Assembly (NCBI RefSeq): GCF_000340215.1
Contig: NW_006921536.1
Span: 2,071,582 to 2,135,581 of the forward strand
Source: Pseudocercospora fijiensis CIRAD86
Lineage: Eukaryota > Ascomycota > Dothideomycetes > Mycosphaerellales > Mycosphaerellaceae
DNA length: 64,000 nt
Direction of reading: 5' to 3'
In this document: positions 1 to 12,458 of the stretch, piece by piece
Numbering within the stretch: position 1 is the stretch's first letter
Layout of the letters: every line of letters begins with the position of its first letter
The notes under the pieces: model-generated
What the model saw: the letters and a program-made list of their open reading frames with translations, nothing else
Database searches by the model: none
Told to the model about the DNA's origin: nothing
Position numbers and translations under genes: made by a program

Positions 1-640
1 ATAGCGTTACAGTGCTTCGCAAAGGTCTCGCGCGATTATCAGCCCAGCCCAGGCCAGCCCAGCCGTCGCTCGCCCGTAGTGTGCCAGTAATGATGCACTG
101 AGGAGGGAAGTGGGCTCAGTCGGCGCTGTGCTCGGTGCTTCACATGCCACCCTTGCAGCGAGGCGTGAGCGTGAGATGTGGATACGAGAGAAGACGAGGG
201 ACAATAATAATAATGCTTTGTCCTCCCGCTGCTGCACTTGAAGAGCTGTCGACACCTGGCCTGGCGACAGCACCGATCGATGCCACCCCGAGACTCACCA
301 CACCTATCCCAATGGCCCAGGCACGATGTCCCAGGGCAGCCTGTTGTTGTGGTATTGCCAGAGGTGCGTAGATTCGCTGCGGAGGAGCTCAGGAGTGTAG
401 CTTGGGAAGAAGAGGGGTGGACAATGCTGCGATGTGATAGCGGATCAAAAGACCTTGAGGCAGAGTGAGACGGCAACGCAAATAGGACTCCGGACTGCAG
501 CTACATTGTACTGTATCTTTGCCCTTTCTCCAATAATACGAAGCATCGCCCCAATGATCGTTGCCTTGCATTCATCATCTCACATTGATGTCGCGCGGCA
601 AGCAAGCACTGCATTTAGCCTTCGCTAAATAGCTGCACGC
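1..640. other. Left-edge intergenic DNA, no gene recognised
   Basis: Several short open frames overlap on both strands here, but none shows a recognisable domain, a convincing start context or splice sites. Dinucleotide use is ordinary and CCA and TGG are common, unlike the block that begins just to the right. It may be the flank of a gene outside the window. Confidence 0.4.
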
Positions 641-1234
641 CCGCCGTATGCCCACCCGAATGAATGCTCTCGTTGGTACGGAGCTTCACGGTACGCAAGG
701 TCGAGTCTGCTTTGGGGCTGGAGCTCAGGAGGAGGTGGCCGGAAGAAGAAGCCCAGCCTCCCGAATAAGCCATCCTCGAGGCCATTCACTCTGTATGGCA
801 AATCGCAAATAGCATCGACGTTGACGCAATTGCCAATACCCCAAGCCAAGAGGATTTTAGCAGCAATCCTTAGCGCGCACATAGGGTAAGAAAAAACCGT
901 AATCTTACAGCAATTCTCAGTCCAACTGTATAAGTTATTTTCAGCTGTACGTCCACTGTAATCTCCTAATATGCTGTAGACAGTTAGCCTACTGTTGAAT
1001 CTGTGTACTATATAGATTTCTAAACCGTAGAGATCCACTTTTGCTATAGGATCTAATAGGAATAGCCGCTAAGCGGTTAGGGATGTGGATACTACCCGTA
1101 TTTCCTTCCGACTTTATGCTATTATATAGTAATCTTCCTTTACGCGCACCTATTCGCATCGCTTCCGTACTACTAAGTCCTTTATATATCGACTTTCTAG
1201 ATCTCGCGCGCGCCCGATTCGATATAGCAGAGAC

Positions 1235-1275
1235 AGTAGCAGCAGCAGTAGCAGCAGCAGCAGCAGTAGCAGAGC
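1235..1275. repeat. AGC/AGT trinucleotide run
   Basis: An imperfect run of AGC and AGT triplets inside the repeat block. In one frame it encodes an Ala/Val-rich stretch. It is probably a microsatellite remnant with no visible function. Confidence 0.7.
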
Positions 1276-1386
1276 CGCCGGCAAAGCGGCTACTACTAGA
1301 AGCACCGGTATATTACATCCTACACTCTTTACTATTCCTATATAGTATTGGTCTGCACAACACTAGCTTCAGAATTCAGGTTATAT

Positions 1387-1438
1387 AGCTTTAGAATACA
1401 GCTTTAGAATACAGCTTTAGAATACAGCTTTAGAATCT
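1387..1438. repeat. 13-bp tandem repeat, four copies
   Basis: The unit AGCTTTAGAATAC is repeated four times head to tail, the last copy differing at its end. It lies in the left part of the RIP-mutated block, where nothing codes convincingly. It may be subterminal to an element. Confidence 0.85.
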
Positions 1439-3404
1439 AGCTTAAACTGTCTACTACGACTATGTCTAATACATACACCTCTTACACCTCTACACTATTT
1501 ATTTATTCTAACGTTTGCTAAGCCTTTATATGTAAACAGGCGGCTATAGTAATATAGTGCAGTAGGCTAATTCATTTACAGATTCGAGAGCACTTGCGTT
1601 TCTTTACGAAATATCCCTATATACGATTACCTATAAAGTCCCTTCCTGTTCCTACTACTACTAAGTCTTAAGCCTTTAAAGCTAAGACTAACAAGCGTAA
1701 TTTACTTAATTAAGCGTTCAAATAGATGCATTTCGAAACTAGTAGCTATAAGCCAAAGGATGATATTATTAAAATAATTTATAGAGATGCTATCTTTAAG
1801 GAGAACAAAATGCTGTTTGCTTAGGCTCGGAGCAAAGCTCTTAATACCCGAACATTGAAGTCGGAAACTATTAGAAATTGTCGTATAAGTTGATCCCTCT
1901 AGCCGCCTATTTATATCTTCTTTTTTTACTATTAAGCTATACGTTTGCATATTAGCATCTAGCTTTAGAACTTAATGATTTCGAAGCCTACTAATCTTTA
2001 GTACAATCTCGAATCTTCTAGTTCTGAAACCTTCAACTTTTGCTTACTAAGGTACTCTTATTAGTGTAGATATAGCTAATTTATATACAGAAATACGTCG
2101 AGAAGCTTATAGCCGAGGACCCCTCCCTTTTAGGCCTAGATATCGAAGAGACGCTAGATTTCTTCGACGCCCGCTTTAGCGAAGACGAGTTCTTCGTTAT
2201 ATAAGTTGATTATAATACTAATGTTTTATTTCCTATTTCTTTTGATATAATATGCTCTCTTCTAGCCTAATAAACGATGCTAACATAGATATATAGCTTT
2301 AAGTATATAAAAGGTCGGCTAGATGTCGACTAGTCCGGCCCTTAGGGGCAAGCCTTCTACAAGTATATATTATTTAACATAGCATACTATACTAAGTCTT
2401 TGATTCTCGAAGCATTATTTATTATAAGCTTTATACCTAAATCGATACCTCCGAAGCTCCGTATCGAAGAATCGCTACTCGTACGATAGCTAATATACTA
2501 ATTCTATATAGGGTAGTATCGCGCTCTATACTCGGAGGTGGCTGCGGCTACTCGAGCCGACAAGAAGCTTAGTAAGTCGCTCGGAATAGTAGGTAATCGC
2601 TACATATAGATAGAGCTAACAGTATATATAGGCGAGCAATACGCCAACGTAAACAAAGCCCTCGTAGAGGCATACGACAGCTACCCGTAAGACCTTCTAG
2701 CATCTAGCATCTAGTAGCTAATTAATATATATAGCATTAATAAAGATTTCGATAGAGTAGTCCGCTCCGACTTCGCGGAGGTTATACCGAAGAAGACTAG
2801 TGCTAGCGACAAGGGTCGCAAGGTATGTATAGCTTTCCAATACTATATAGATATACTAACTATATAATAGAGAAAGAACCTCGCTAGCGCTAAGCGCGCT
2901 AAGAAGCGGCTAATGGCCCTTCCGCCTCTAAAGGCATAGGCCCTTTATTATTTTTATATTTCTATATCTCTGTGTATTTTTTTAGATCTTAGCTAAGCGA
3001 TAGCGCTAGTAGTGTTGCTGCTGCTATTTTTTTTTTAGCTCTGCTCTGTATTTATTTTAGCTTATAATACCTAGATAATAAACAAGTATTAATATACACT
3101 AACTACTACTCCTTATAGATCGACAAATAGATCTATATACTCGACGCCGATATCGACATACTATTTAGCGCTTCCGGCGACTTCGTAAACAAGCAAGAAT
3201 ATACAGAAAGGACTCTAAATTACACGGTCGCGTAAATAAGACAAAGGAAGATCTACTATATTCACGCGTATTGTCTTTATTTACGAAGCAACCTTCGCTA
3301 CGCGTATTATGCTTAGCGCGTTAAAGCGCGTATATGCCTTCCGTAGCAAACACCTATACCTACCTCTATCTACTAACCTCTAACTCTAAGCAAACTCATC
3401 CCTC

Positions 3405-3478
3405 GAGACACTATAGTCTAAACACTACAGTCTAAACACTATAGTCCAAAAACCACAGTCTAAAAACCACAGTCTAGC
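3405..3478. repeat. About 14-bp tandem repeat, five degenerate copies
   Basis: Five head-to-tail variants built around AGTCTAAACACT or AGTCTAAAAACC. They lie just upstream of the frame that continues into the transposase-like remnant, so they could mark its promoter or leader. Function is unknown. Confidence 0.7.
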
Positions 3479-3499
3479 TATGCGTTTCACCTTCTTGCC

Positions 3500-6400
3500 G
3501 CTAGGCGTCTTAGGTATTTAGCCAAACCCTCCCTAAGCGACACTATAGCTAGCTATAGCCGCAGCCGCAGCCGTAGCAATACTATCTGTTCTAACCGGAA
3601 CGAAGCGCCCTCGCGAATACGAAGAACAAGAATAAGAACAAGAGGAGGAGGAGGATAATAAGGGATACGAAGGCGCGGCTAAAGACTCGAGTAACCTTCT
3701 AGCCCTAGATAATATCGTTGCAACTACCGAGCCTGAAAATAATGAATTAGTACAGATAGAAGCCGTCAATCCTATAGCACGTATAACTACTAAGCTGCTT
3801 AATCTTCAGCTAGCTTTAACTTAAGCTATCGAAGATGCTAATTAGCTAAGCGTAGATAAAGTAATCGAGGCAGCTAGGTATTAAATCCAGGCTAATGAAG
3901 AGCCTATCTTTGTATAGGAAGCGACAGCTGTACTAGGTTAAGAATATATTAAAGCTGATAAGGAACACGTACCTCCGACTTAATAGACTAGCCTTATACT
4001 TCTACCTCCGACCCTAGCGAGCGACTAATCTTAGCTCCTTAATTAGAAGAGGGGCTATCGTATCCGCGCTATTAACAACCTAGAGATGTCCTTTAGTCTC
4101 TAGCTCTAAGGTATAGGCATCTCACGATCCGACTATGCCTCCTTATACAATATCTTTACGACCCTAGTACTAAACAGTAAGCTATCCGATCTACCTAAGT
4201 CAATTAATACAATCAAATTGCACCTAAAGTCGGTTCTTCTACTACTACTAATACGCTACTAGGAAATCCCTCTATAGAAACAGAAGACATTGCTAACTAT
4301 ACTAGGGTCTTAAGATTTCAAGACCTCCGAGCCGCTATACTTCTTCGACCTACAAGAGCTATTCACTCGCCTACTTAGCTCTAACAATGCTATATATAGC
4401 GGACTAGCTAAGCTTGTCGACCTACCGACTAAGCTATTTTAGTCCCGTGCTTAGGCAAGCTCGATCCGTATAACTTCTAGTATATTCGCGAGATATCTAT
4501 CGTTAGGCGGCGCACTAGTTACCTACGCTACTAGACCTGCACGTAGAGTCGCACTACAATACGAGCTTAAGAAGAAGACTCGTACGAGGAAGGTAGCTCG
4601 GACTAACGGTAACGAGGAGACTCTACTAATACTAGCACCTCTAGTTGACTAGCAGTAATTTATCGGCAACGCTAGTAGACCTGTTTTTCTATTAGACTTT
4701 GTCCGTTTCCTATACTAGGATATTAGCTACAGTTGTCGATCGACTTAAGCCTACGCTAGCCGCGTTATAGCTATATAGGTCGATAATCGCGAGCCGACAA
4801 AGCGCAACCCGAAGGCAGATTACAAGGGTAGTAAGGGATTAACAGTAATCTAGATCGTACCGCTTCTTAACTACGGCGCGTTACCTACATATACACGACA
4901 GTCTCTTACTAATAATGTTGTCGAATACGAGCTGTTCTAGGTAGAGAATCAACTCTACACTGTTCTAGAAGCTAATATATAGCCGTTCAACTTAGGTTTA
5001 GTTACTATATATTACCTATACGAAAGCAAGATCGACGCTGCTCCGCTTCTACGCGACGATAGGTACAAGTTTGTTATACGGCGTATTGTTACCCGCAATG
5101 GTTCTATCCGCCCGATTTATTAAACCTATCTAATCCGCGGTAAGCTAGAAATCATAGTATACGGTCGTTAGTAGCTCCTTAAGTTTGACTCGTATACAAC
5201 CGGTTTAAAGGTTCTCTCCGCGCCTTTCTTACTATTCATCGATAGCTTTAGCCTATACCGCAACATGCACCGGTTATTAATAGGCTAGTATATAATTATA
5301 GCTAGCCTCTCTATATAGGAGCGAAATCGGACCTCTAATATTATTCCATTTACATTAGGTCTATACGGTAGCAATACGGAGGACGTAATTAGCGCTATTG
5401 CCCCGAGACTAAAGAGTCTTGATATCGGATAAGAGCTTAATCTATATATACTAGGCGGTAAGGCGTTAGTTTACGCATTCGCATTAGCGTATATTAGCGA
5501 CATGCTACAACAGCAAGAAAACTCTAGTATACTCGGCCCTAGAGCTAATGTCTCTTATCGCTTCTGCTATATACACTTAGCAGATCGCGGCAACCTCGAC
5601 GTAGATTGCCTACGCTTCTACTATAAGAACGAGCGAATCCGACAGTATATGTCTTCTATAGGTATAGCAGCTTCTATACGAGCGACCTTTAGCCGGCAAT
5701 ATAGCATACTTAGTAAGACTCCCGCACTCTAGTAGCTATTTCTAGCCTTAGATATTATCCTGTTACGACCTTCGGATCCTACTTACTTAGAGTATAAGGG
5801 CATAACTAGTATGTTCTATACTGTCCTTCTCGCAGAGATTCTTACTAATACGGCTCAACTCGAATACGGTAAAGCAATTTATAGGTTTCTAATGCCTCCT
5901 AGCTAGAACCGCCTCTAGTCTCTACTATACTATCTTGCGCAATACAGCCTCTCTAAGCACGCGCGTTAGTCTGTTACAGTCCCAATTTTGGGTCGTCTTT
6001 AGCTAAATAATAGCTATATTGTGCAGTTATTCCGAGATACCGTACAGGGCATATTATCCTAACAAGGTACTATGCTGTACTAGGTTGCTAATAGTCTTGC
6101 TTAGGAGCTCTAGATACCAATAGACGACGTATTAGTAGCTGCAATTCTAGTTCGCTTCCTTATAGTATTAGCTCGTTCGAATGTCTACCTTATATCGAAG
6201 AAGACTACTACCTAGCAACGCATCGACTATATAACTAAAATGGTAGCAATGCGGCGTATCTTCTAGGAACTTATAGAATACGCAGCTATTTCGAACATTA
6301 AGAATCTATACACTCGACAGCGTAGCCGTAGTTATAGCATCCCTCCTGTTGCTAGCACCTAGCTTAGCTAAACACCTACACCTATAGCTATAGCTGCAGC

Positions 6401-7400
6401 TATAGCAGATTAACAACCGAAGGAGACTAAGGGCGCAGCTAAATACCGTAGTATAGCAAAGCGACTAAATGTCTATATCGGGCAGCACTACGCAGAGATA
6501 ATTGCTAAATATACTATAGCTAGCAATCTTAATATACTAGCTAGCGAAGCTAAGTATAAGACTATAAAGCAGCAGATTTACCTTACTAACTAATATAGGC
6601 CTAAGAAGGACCTCCTCGAGCGGTAGGGTCTTAAAATAACTGTGCGACTGCTGCTATAAGGTACGTATAAGCAGGAGCCTAACCTCTCGGCTTAAATAAG
6701 CGACCTCTTTAAGAATAACCTATAGCTCTTCGACAATGTCCTACCGCGGTCTAAGCGAGGCACTAACAGCGACGATTACTCGGTTCTCGATAGTACGGAG
6801 GTTATGCTTAGCGACGACAACTATCTAAATGTAACAACTGGCGATCGCCTGCTATAGTATTACTATAAAGACTTCTTGCTACTTCCTATCCGCAATAATG
6901 CTATAAAGAAGCTATTCAAAGATGCACTTATAGCCGTATACTAATACGACTACAACCGGACTAATTGCATACTAGACAATAGCGATGCTCTATACTAGTA
7001 CAAGCGCTTTGCCTTCGATAATAAGCCTACCTAGCGCCGGACTGTCCTTCGCCGGGGAGACTTTGTTCGATATCGCGGCGGTATTAATATCGGCCGTATC
7101 GATCAGATCTTTACGTACCGTACGGCTCGTAGCATCTCGCTTTTCGTACTAATTACTGTCGCCTAGATGGACCGAAAGGATCTAATGCTACAGCTTTTAG
7201 TATATAAGCTTACTACTAAGTAGGTAACTGTCGGTATTAACGGTATTAATAGCAGTAAGATTTGGATAGTGCTAGTAACTAGGCAGGGCCTTTAGATAGC
7301 AAAGGGCAAGGCTGCTATTAATATAAGAAGCAGTGACCGTGCCCTCTTTGTCGATTAGGACCTGCAATTCCTTTAAAGGTAGTTAGGTATGTTCAGCTTT
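3500..7400 (+). pseudogene. Relic transposase-like protein of a fungal class II element
   Basis: A degraded long frame on the + strand. Near 5,240-5,600 it reads as a block with a D-G/S-F-x-LYRN core, then E-R-x-R-T-S-N-I, an LG-x-x-G-x-N stretch, and later Y-I-x-D-M-x-QQQEN ending in an R-F-C motif. This layout resembles large fungal transposase-like proteins whose order recalls TNP2/CACTA transposases. A C-terminal block at about 6,440-7,230 contains HYAEI and a short basic motif RRGDFVRYRGG. Many Trp and Gln positions are now TAG or TAA, so no product can be made. The superfamily assignment is tentative; that it is a mobile-element protein is more secure. Confidence 0.5.
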
Positions 7401-7630
7401 ATCTTAATAGTAATAACTTAATGCTAAACAATAAATAGGCTAAGCCGACGCGCTAGATGTCTATCGAACACACGCTCCTTATAGTATAGACTCTCTAGCA
7501 GAATACTACACTCTTAACTAACTAGAAACTAGGCTTTCTACGCGGTCCTTTATATAGTCCCTCTACTCTTCTACTCGTAAGTCTGAAATCTATACTCTAA
7601 TAACAATCGCTAACTTTTAGTATAGATTTG

Positions 7631-7745
7631 CCATTCTACTGCGACCGAGCTATACTATTCTACTGCGACCGAAGCTATGCTATTCTACTGCGACCGAAGC
7701 TATGCTATTCTACTGCGACCGAAGCTATTCTCCTACGACCGAGCT
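7631..7745. repeat. About 25-bp tandem repeat, five copies
   Basis: Five consecutive copies of a unit containing CTATTCTACTGCGACCGA, some followed by AGCTATG. The array lies just past the end of the relic coding region, where subterminal repeats of class II elements often occur. Confidence 0.8.
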
Positions 7746-8099
7746 ACGTACTAACAATACCTCTTAACGCTTTCTATAGCTAGAAGGACAGGTAGATAGC
7801 CGGATAGCTAGCAGTCGGCAAGGCAGGTAAGGGAATAGGATGTACTAAGTAGCCTATATAGAAAACTGCAATCGTATAAACTAAAGCACCCGTATAAATC
7901 TCTATACTAAATAGGCCTGTCTCTCGCATATACTATTGTACTATATAAACTGCTGAACAGTAGGACTCGCTCCTACTACATAGATTGCTGAACTGTAGGA
8001 CCTACTTCTACTGCAGGACCTAATTAATAGCAGCCTTAGCAAACAGTACTTAGGTTATAATAGCATCTTACTATAAACAGCACCGCTTTAGAAAACTGG

Positions 8100-9335
8100 A
8101 GAAATGCTGTTATCTGAGCCTACAGTTGAGATTATTATATCGCATATCTACAGCATATCTACGGTCTAGACTGAGCATATGCCCCGCTAAGGATCTATTT
8201 TGGATCCGGATGCTGCAGAACTTCCCTTCGCGCTGCCAAGGAAGCCAAAATCGTTGCCAAGCGTCCCACCATCTCCTGTATCAAGCATCTTCTTCACGAA
8301 CAACATCCTCGAAAGGGTCCCAGCTACCGTTCACCAAAATACCTTCCTTCTGCTGGCGCCGCCTGTCACCCCAAATCCTCGGAGTCGATCGCGCTGCACA
8401 ACATCCTCGCATCCCGTTCGTGTGCAACATGAGAATAGAATAGGGGACTTGCGTCATTTGATGCAGAACGATCATCCCGCAACATACTACTAATCACACG
8501 ACACGCCGGGTGGTTTCGACCTTCGGCATCTCCGTTCGAGGTGGCAAAGAAGATACCTCCTCCACTTCGGATCGCTGCTAGGTGATTACTATGATGGAGA
8601 ACAAATTCCACGTCCCGAGACGCGCGCCGACACCCGTGCAGATGGCTGACCGCAGTTCCTCAGCCACGAAAAGCGAATGTTGCACGAGGACACAGAACTG
8701 GAATCAAGATATGGAGCTTTCTCCAAAGGAGAACGCCACGCCTCGCCTTTCTCTGCTATCAGGACGAGACTCGCACGCGTCTGGAAAGGCTCGGTCGTGC
8801 AAGGAACTCTCTGCCCATCAAACAATGTCTTTCTTCTGGGAAATCTCACCATGCTCTTGTCGAGACTCGTGGCAGCCAAGGTGACCACTCAGTCCAACTT
8901 GCAAACGGCAGTGTGGATCTTCATGCGGTTGACCGCTGTTGCCAGACTCCTAGTGGAAATGAATTGTCTTCTCCTCGAGCTCGTCAAGGATCTCCCAGAG
9001 GAATTTGGAGAAGACAGACGCCACAGATACCAATATGGCAACGTCTTCGCCAATGACAACACCATACTGGTAAATGCCAAATCCTTCCCTCACTGGTTCC
9101 AGCCTCGGTGGCAGTTCATGATCCAGCACCAACAGAGAAGTGGGTTTTGGCGCACTTACCCGCGGGACGTCGCTTTTGACTAGGATGATCTTCAAGCAAG
9201 GGATGCCACACCCCGAAGCAGTAAGTCAGTAGGAAAGGTAAGGTACACGTCACATCCCTTTTCGATCATTCTCATTTTCTGCCTTCTTGTCAACATCACC
9301 TGGAAGCGCGACATCAAGCCAACGAGTCAAGGAGG
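8100..9335. other. Non-RIP stretch without a confident gene
   Basis: Composition returns to normal at about 8,100. Overlapping open frames exist on both strands: + 8,677-9,183, and - 8,589-8,888 with - 8,950-9,195. I cannot choose among them by domain, splice site or start. The minus-strand frame at 8,950-9,195 has the most protein-like composition, with an acidic amphipathic end. A decayed gene is possible. Confidence 0.3.
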
Positions 9336-10060
9336 ATGGCGAAGTCGACCTGTATCCTCCTCCAAGTGCTGCCTCGTACGTGAGAGCTCCATCAAAGAAG
9401 ATCTGGTTGAGCTGACAAAAGTATCCAGGTGAACTTCGCGACATGATCTACGAAGAAGTCCTCGCATCCGCGACAGTCACGATCCAGGCGGAAGAGAAGT
9501 TGGAGAGGAGAGGCAGCGTAGTACATCGCCGTGGTTTCTCAGTCACAGGACCGCCAGCTTTGTTAGCCACGTGTAAACAAATCCGTGCAGAGGCGTCGAA
9601 AATCCACTACAGCCGCAACGCTTTCGCCATTACAATTGCAGCCGAGAACATGTCAATGCCTATCAAATGGTTGAACTCCATCCGGCCAAGACACAGACGA
9701 ATGCTCCAACACATCAGCATCAATTTCCAAATGAGCTCAAATAGTTTGGTACCCGCGGGACCTTCCTGGCTAGCGACGTACTCCCCGAGATGGCTTCTGG
9801 ATAAGAGGCGGAAAGACACTCTTGTGTTTTTAGAGGAACTCTTCTCTATGCGACACCTTAAGCATACCAACGTCTCGTTCGGCTTTCTAGGTCTCGAGAT
9901 GGGGCAGAAAGAGCCTTCTCATACCGCCGAGATCAACCACGACTGGATTCACTTCTTCTTCGATCAACTGCTGCATTTTCAGCCTAGGTTTCTGAAGTCG
10001 GGAAGTACGCTGGGATGTCCGTACTGCGAGTTGAGAGAACGGCCGCAGGACGGATCTTGA
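9336..10060 (+). CDS. 2EXR/F-box-like fungal protein of unknown function
   Basis: Two exons, 9336-9375 and 9429-10060, separated by a 53-base intron with GTACGT donor, CTGAC branch site and CCAG acceptor. Splicing creates the motif LPRELRDMIYEEV near residue 12, typical of a very common ascomycete family (2EXR or F-box-like) in which L-P-x-E-L/I-R-x-x-I-Y opens the domain. A second family hallmark, ALLATCKQIRAEA, follows about 45 residues later, then S-R-N-A-F. Length is about 223 residues. Proteins of this family are numerous, fast-evolving and functionally uncharacterised. The ATG at 9336 is the nearest in frame; an upstream exon cannot be excluded. Confidence 0.7.
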
Positions 10061-10425
10061 GGCGTGCATAGGCGAGCAAGCGGATCTGAAGACCTTGTGG
10101 ATTGTCAGATACTATAAGCAGTACCGGAATCTGGAACCTAACCCATCGAGCATGATGTTAGCACCGATCTCATGAAATTCCGGGCACATTTATCTCTGGC
10201 GGAAAACGATTTAATTTCCGTCAAAGTGGCCACATCTACGCCAATACTTGATTGCTGGGCTAACTAGACTATGACTCGGTTAATGTGCTGAGAACTGGAC
10301 AAAGGCAGCGATGCCGGAGCACTGTCAGTACGTACATATAAACACAAAGAAAGCAGAGCCCTGCTATACAACTTTTCTTCAACCTGACATTCTTGAGCTA
10401 CGATCCCCATCTCCAGGTGGCCTGC
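10061..10425. other. Intergenic region between convergent genes
   Basis: This stretch separates the 3' end of the 2EXR-like gene from the 3' end of the minus-strand dehydrogenase. It should hold both 3' untranslated regions. I see no further gene. Confidence 0.5.
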
Positions 10426-11628
10426 TTAAACGGCACAATATCCTCCATCGACAACAATATCAGTGCCAGTAGTGTATGAGCTCGCGTCACTCGCCAAGTA
10501 AAGATATGCTCCCTTCAGCTCACTAGCCTCTCCTTCCCTACCCATGGGGATCTTCCCATGCCAAATCCTCTTCGTCTTCGGTGGTATGAAATCCGAAATC
10601 TCGGTCGCCATATATCCCGGACTGACACTGTTCGCCCTCGCAAATTTCACCCACTCCACCGCCAAAGACCTGCACAAGTGTATCACGCCCGCTTTTGCAG
10701 CATTGTAAGCGGCTTGAAGTTGAGGGATGTTGGCAATGTGACCACTCATAGAAGCCGTAGCGATGAATGATCCATAGCTGTAGTTTTGCAATGGTGAACC
10801 GAAAGCGTCGACTCCCGACGTATACTGTCTCCTCCAAATCTCGCCCGCAGCTTTGGCGCAGTAAAAAACACCATCCAAATCAGTGGAAACAACTTTATGG
10901 TAATGATCCAATTGGCCATCGATCATTCGTCCCTGGGTCCAAGGGATGCCAGCATTAGCCACAAAAATGTCAAGACGACCATTGAATTCTTGTACGATTT
11001 CATGGATGACGCGCTTCGTATCTGCAAAGTCCGTGACATCTGTTTGATAGGCTTTGCATTTGACGCCGAATTCTTGCTCGATGGCTTTGGCCTTTTCAAT
11101 CGCTTTTTTGTTGCCGTGATACCAGATTGCTACGTTGGCGCCCGCTTCGGCGAAGCCTTGTGCCACAGCATATCCAATGCCGGCGCCGGCTCCTGAGATG
11201 ATAGCCGTCTTACCCTTGAGACTGAAGAGGGGGAGGATTCGGTCTTGTTTGGGCGGAACGGTGTTGTCTATTCCGCGAGCATTATCAGTTGGTCCGGAGC
11301 TCCTCGTCCTGTAATTGTAAGTGCAGACGACTCTTACCTTCCTTGAATAATCCGTCGTGCATAGACGAGTCTTCTGGAGACTCCTGAAGCTGAGCTGGCA
11401 GGGCTGTTCGGACCATTGTGAGTGATGAGGCACAACTGTCACCGGTTCAACTGGATTCCAAAAAGATTGTAAGGCGTTCCGACTGGAGATGCTATTCTGG
11501 TGATGCAACGCGATGTTGGGAGGCGTGGAGTCCAATGTCAATTGCGTGATGATAAATGGTCGGCGCTCCGGCCAAGGCCGGCCGGAAAGCAACGCACGGA
11601 CGCTCGACCGACCAAGTGAAGCTGGCAC
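10426..11628 (-). CDS. Short-chain dehydrogenase/reductase (sorbose reductase/mannitol dehydrogenase-like)
   Basis: The classical SDR core starts about 127 residues into this frame with FSLKGKTAIISGAGAGIG, a Rossmann TGxxxGxG-type NAD(P) loop. It is followed by DVTD, an N-A-G motif (VANAGIPW), the catalytic Ser in ATASMSGHIA and the YNAAK active-site Tyr/Lys pair, ending in TGTDIVVDGGYCAV. The N-A-K-G-I-D...VPPK lead-in and core match fungal NADP-dependent polyol or ketose reductases; the substrate is inferred only. The frame's first ~110 residues are Ser/Pro/His-rich and unlike the family. They may be a leader, or wrong because an intron near 11,310-11,340 (GTAAGA visible) or a separate first exon is not resolved. 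The core is secure; the start is not. Confidence 0.8.
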   Translation of the reverse strand: MPASLGRSSVRALLSGRPWPERRPFIITQLTLDSTPPNIALHHQNSISSRNALQSFWNPVEPVTVVPHHSQWSEQPCQLSFRSLQKTRLCTTDYSRKVRVVCTYNYRTRSSGPTDNARGIDNTVPPKQDRILPLFSLKGKTAIISGAGAGIGYAVAQGFAEAGANVAIWYHGNKKAIEKAKAIEQEFGVKCKAYQTDVTDFADTKRVIHEIVQEFNGRLDIFVANAGIPWTQGRMIDGQLDHYHKVVSTDLDGVFYCAKAAGEIWRRQYTSGVDAFGSPLQNYSYGSFIATASMSGHIANIPQLQAAYNAAKAGVIHLCRSLAVEWVKFARANSVSPGYMATEISDFIPPKTKRIWHGKIPMGREGEASELKGAYLYLASDASSYTTGTDIVVDGGYCAV

Positions 11629-12458
11629 TCACTCTGACTTCCATCTTTCCTTCATCGACCTTACCTTGGAACCATCTCCAATCCCCTGCAAAAAGCAGAT
11701 CTTGTGGCTTTTTGCGATGCGAGCAGTCGTTCAAGAGGGCCGAGCCAGCCGACCGCGCCGGACGGGCTTGGATCTCTCATTTCTGAGAATCGCTTCTTCA
11801 TCGTCTTCTCACCGTCGTGAGCCATCGCACATTTTATTGCGGTCCCATGCCAACAGCGCAACTGCTGTTGGAGTAAGATTGAGATGTCGCGACGACGGTT
11901 ATTGTCAACGCGCTGGCTGCCCGCGGTGCAGAGTCCCTTGCTCATAGAGAACATACCTATGGTTGGTGGCAGAGCAGTTTTCAAATGAATACTTATGAGC
12001 CGCCCTCGTTTCTCGCCAACGTTCATTTTCCCGTCTCTCAAACCTACACACTCGTTTTTGTTTTTGCTTTGGAGAAAGTCACTCATTTCATCATCTGCTA
12101 ACTGTCTAACGGGCTGCTTTTGCCACGCGAAGCCCATTTTATTCACATTCCAACGCACCCGTCTAGCAACGGCCCGCATACCAGTCAGCACTGGGCCACA
12201 ACATACCAGAGAAAGCTCAATTTGCGACTACGATCGGCGAACACCTTGCCTGAGCAAGACCTGAGCTTCTGACGCTTGAAGGACGAGCGGCCGGCGTGCC
12301 CAAGACTGGCCAAAGTTGTAATTACGACAGGTGCGAATTAGCGATCTGGACGACGGGAACTACACTGGAACTATAGCTGGACTCTGGAGCTCGAGAAACC
12401 TGGCAATCTACGTTGACAACGACTCGGGCAGTTAGCTCGAGCATAATTTCACGACATC
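11629..12458. other. Divergent promoter region, no gene supported
   Basis: This lies between the start side of the minus-strand dehydrogenase and the start of the + strand gene at 12,459. Open frames occur on both strands but overlap each other, lack domains and have unlikely composition. I read it as promoters and 5' untranslated sequence, possibly including the first exon of the dehydrogenase. Confidence 0.4.

Larger units (their letters stand above)
1080..8095 (+). mobile_element. RIP-mutated DNA-transposon relic (left repeat block)
   Basis: About 7 kb with almost no open frame longer than 80 codons, yet long stretches translate coherently on the + strand when interrupting TAG/TAA codons are read as former Trp or Gln codons. 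CCA, TCA, TGG and TGA are nearly missing, whereas ACA, GCA, TGC, TGT and CG are frequent, which is a RIP signature. Coherent coding runs from about 3,500 to 7,400; an apparently separate upstream frame lies near 2,060-2,900. I found no clear terminal inverted repeats or target duplication, so the ends given are only where base composition changes. Class II identity rests on the protein remnant listed separately. Confidence 0.7.

Noticed and set aside
39..476. Open frames on both strands near the left edge (up to 145 codons)
   Set aside because: They overlap each other on opposite strands, are Ser/His/Arg-rich and show no domain or splice structure.
11513..12191. Overlapping frames on both strands between the dehydrogenase and the membrane protein
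   Set aside because: Mutually overlapping, no domain; better explained as two divergent promoters.
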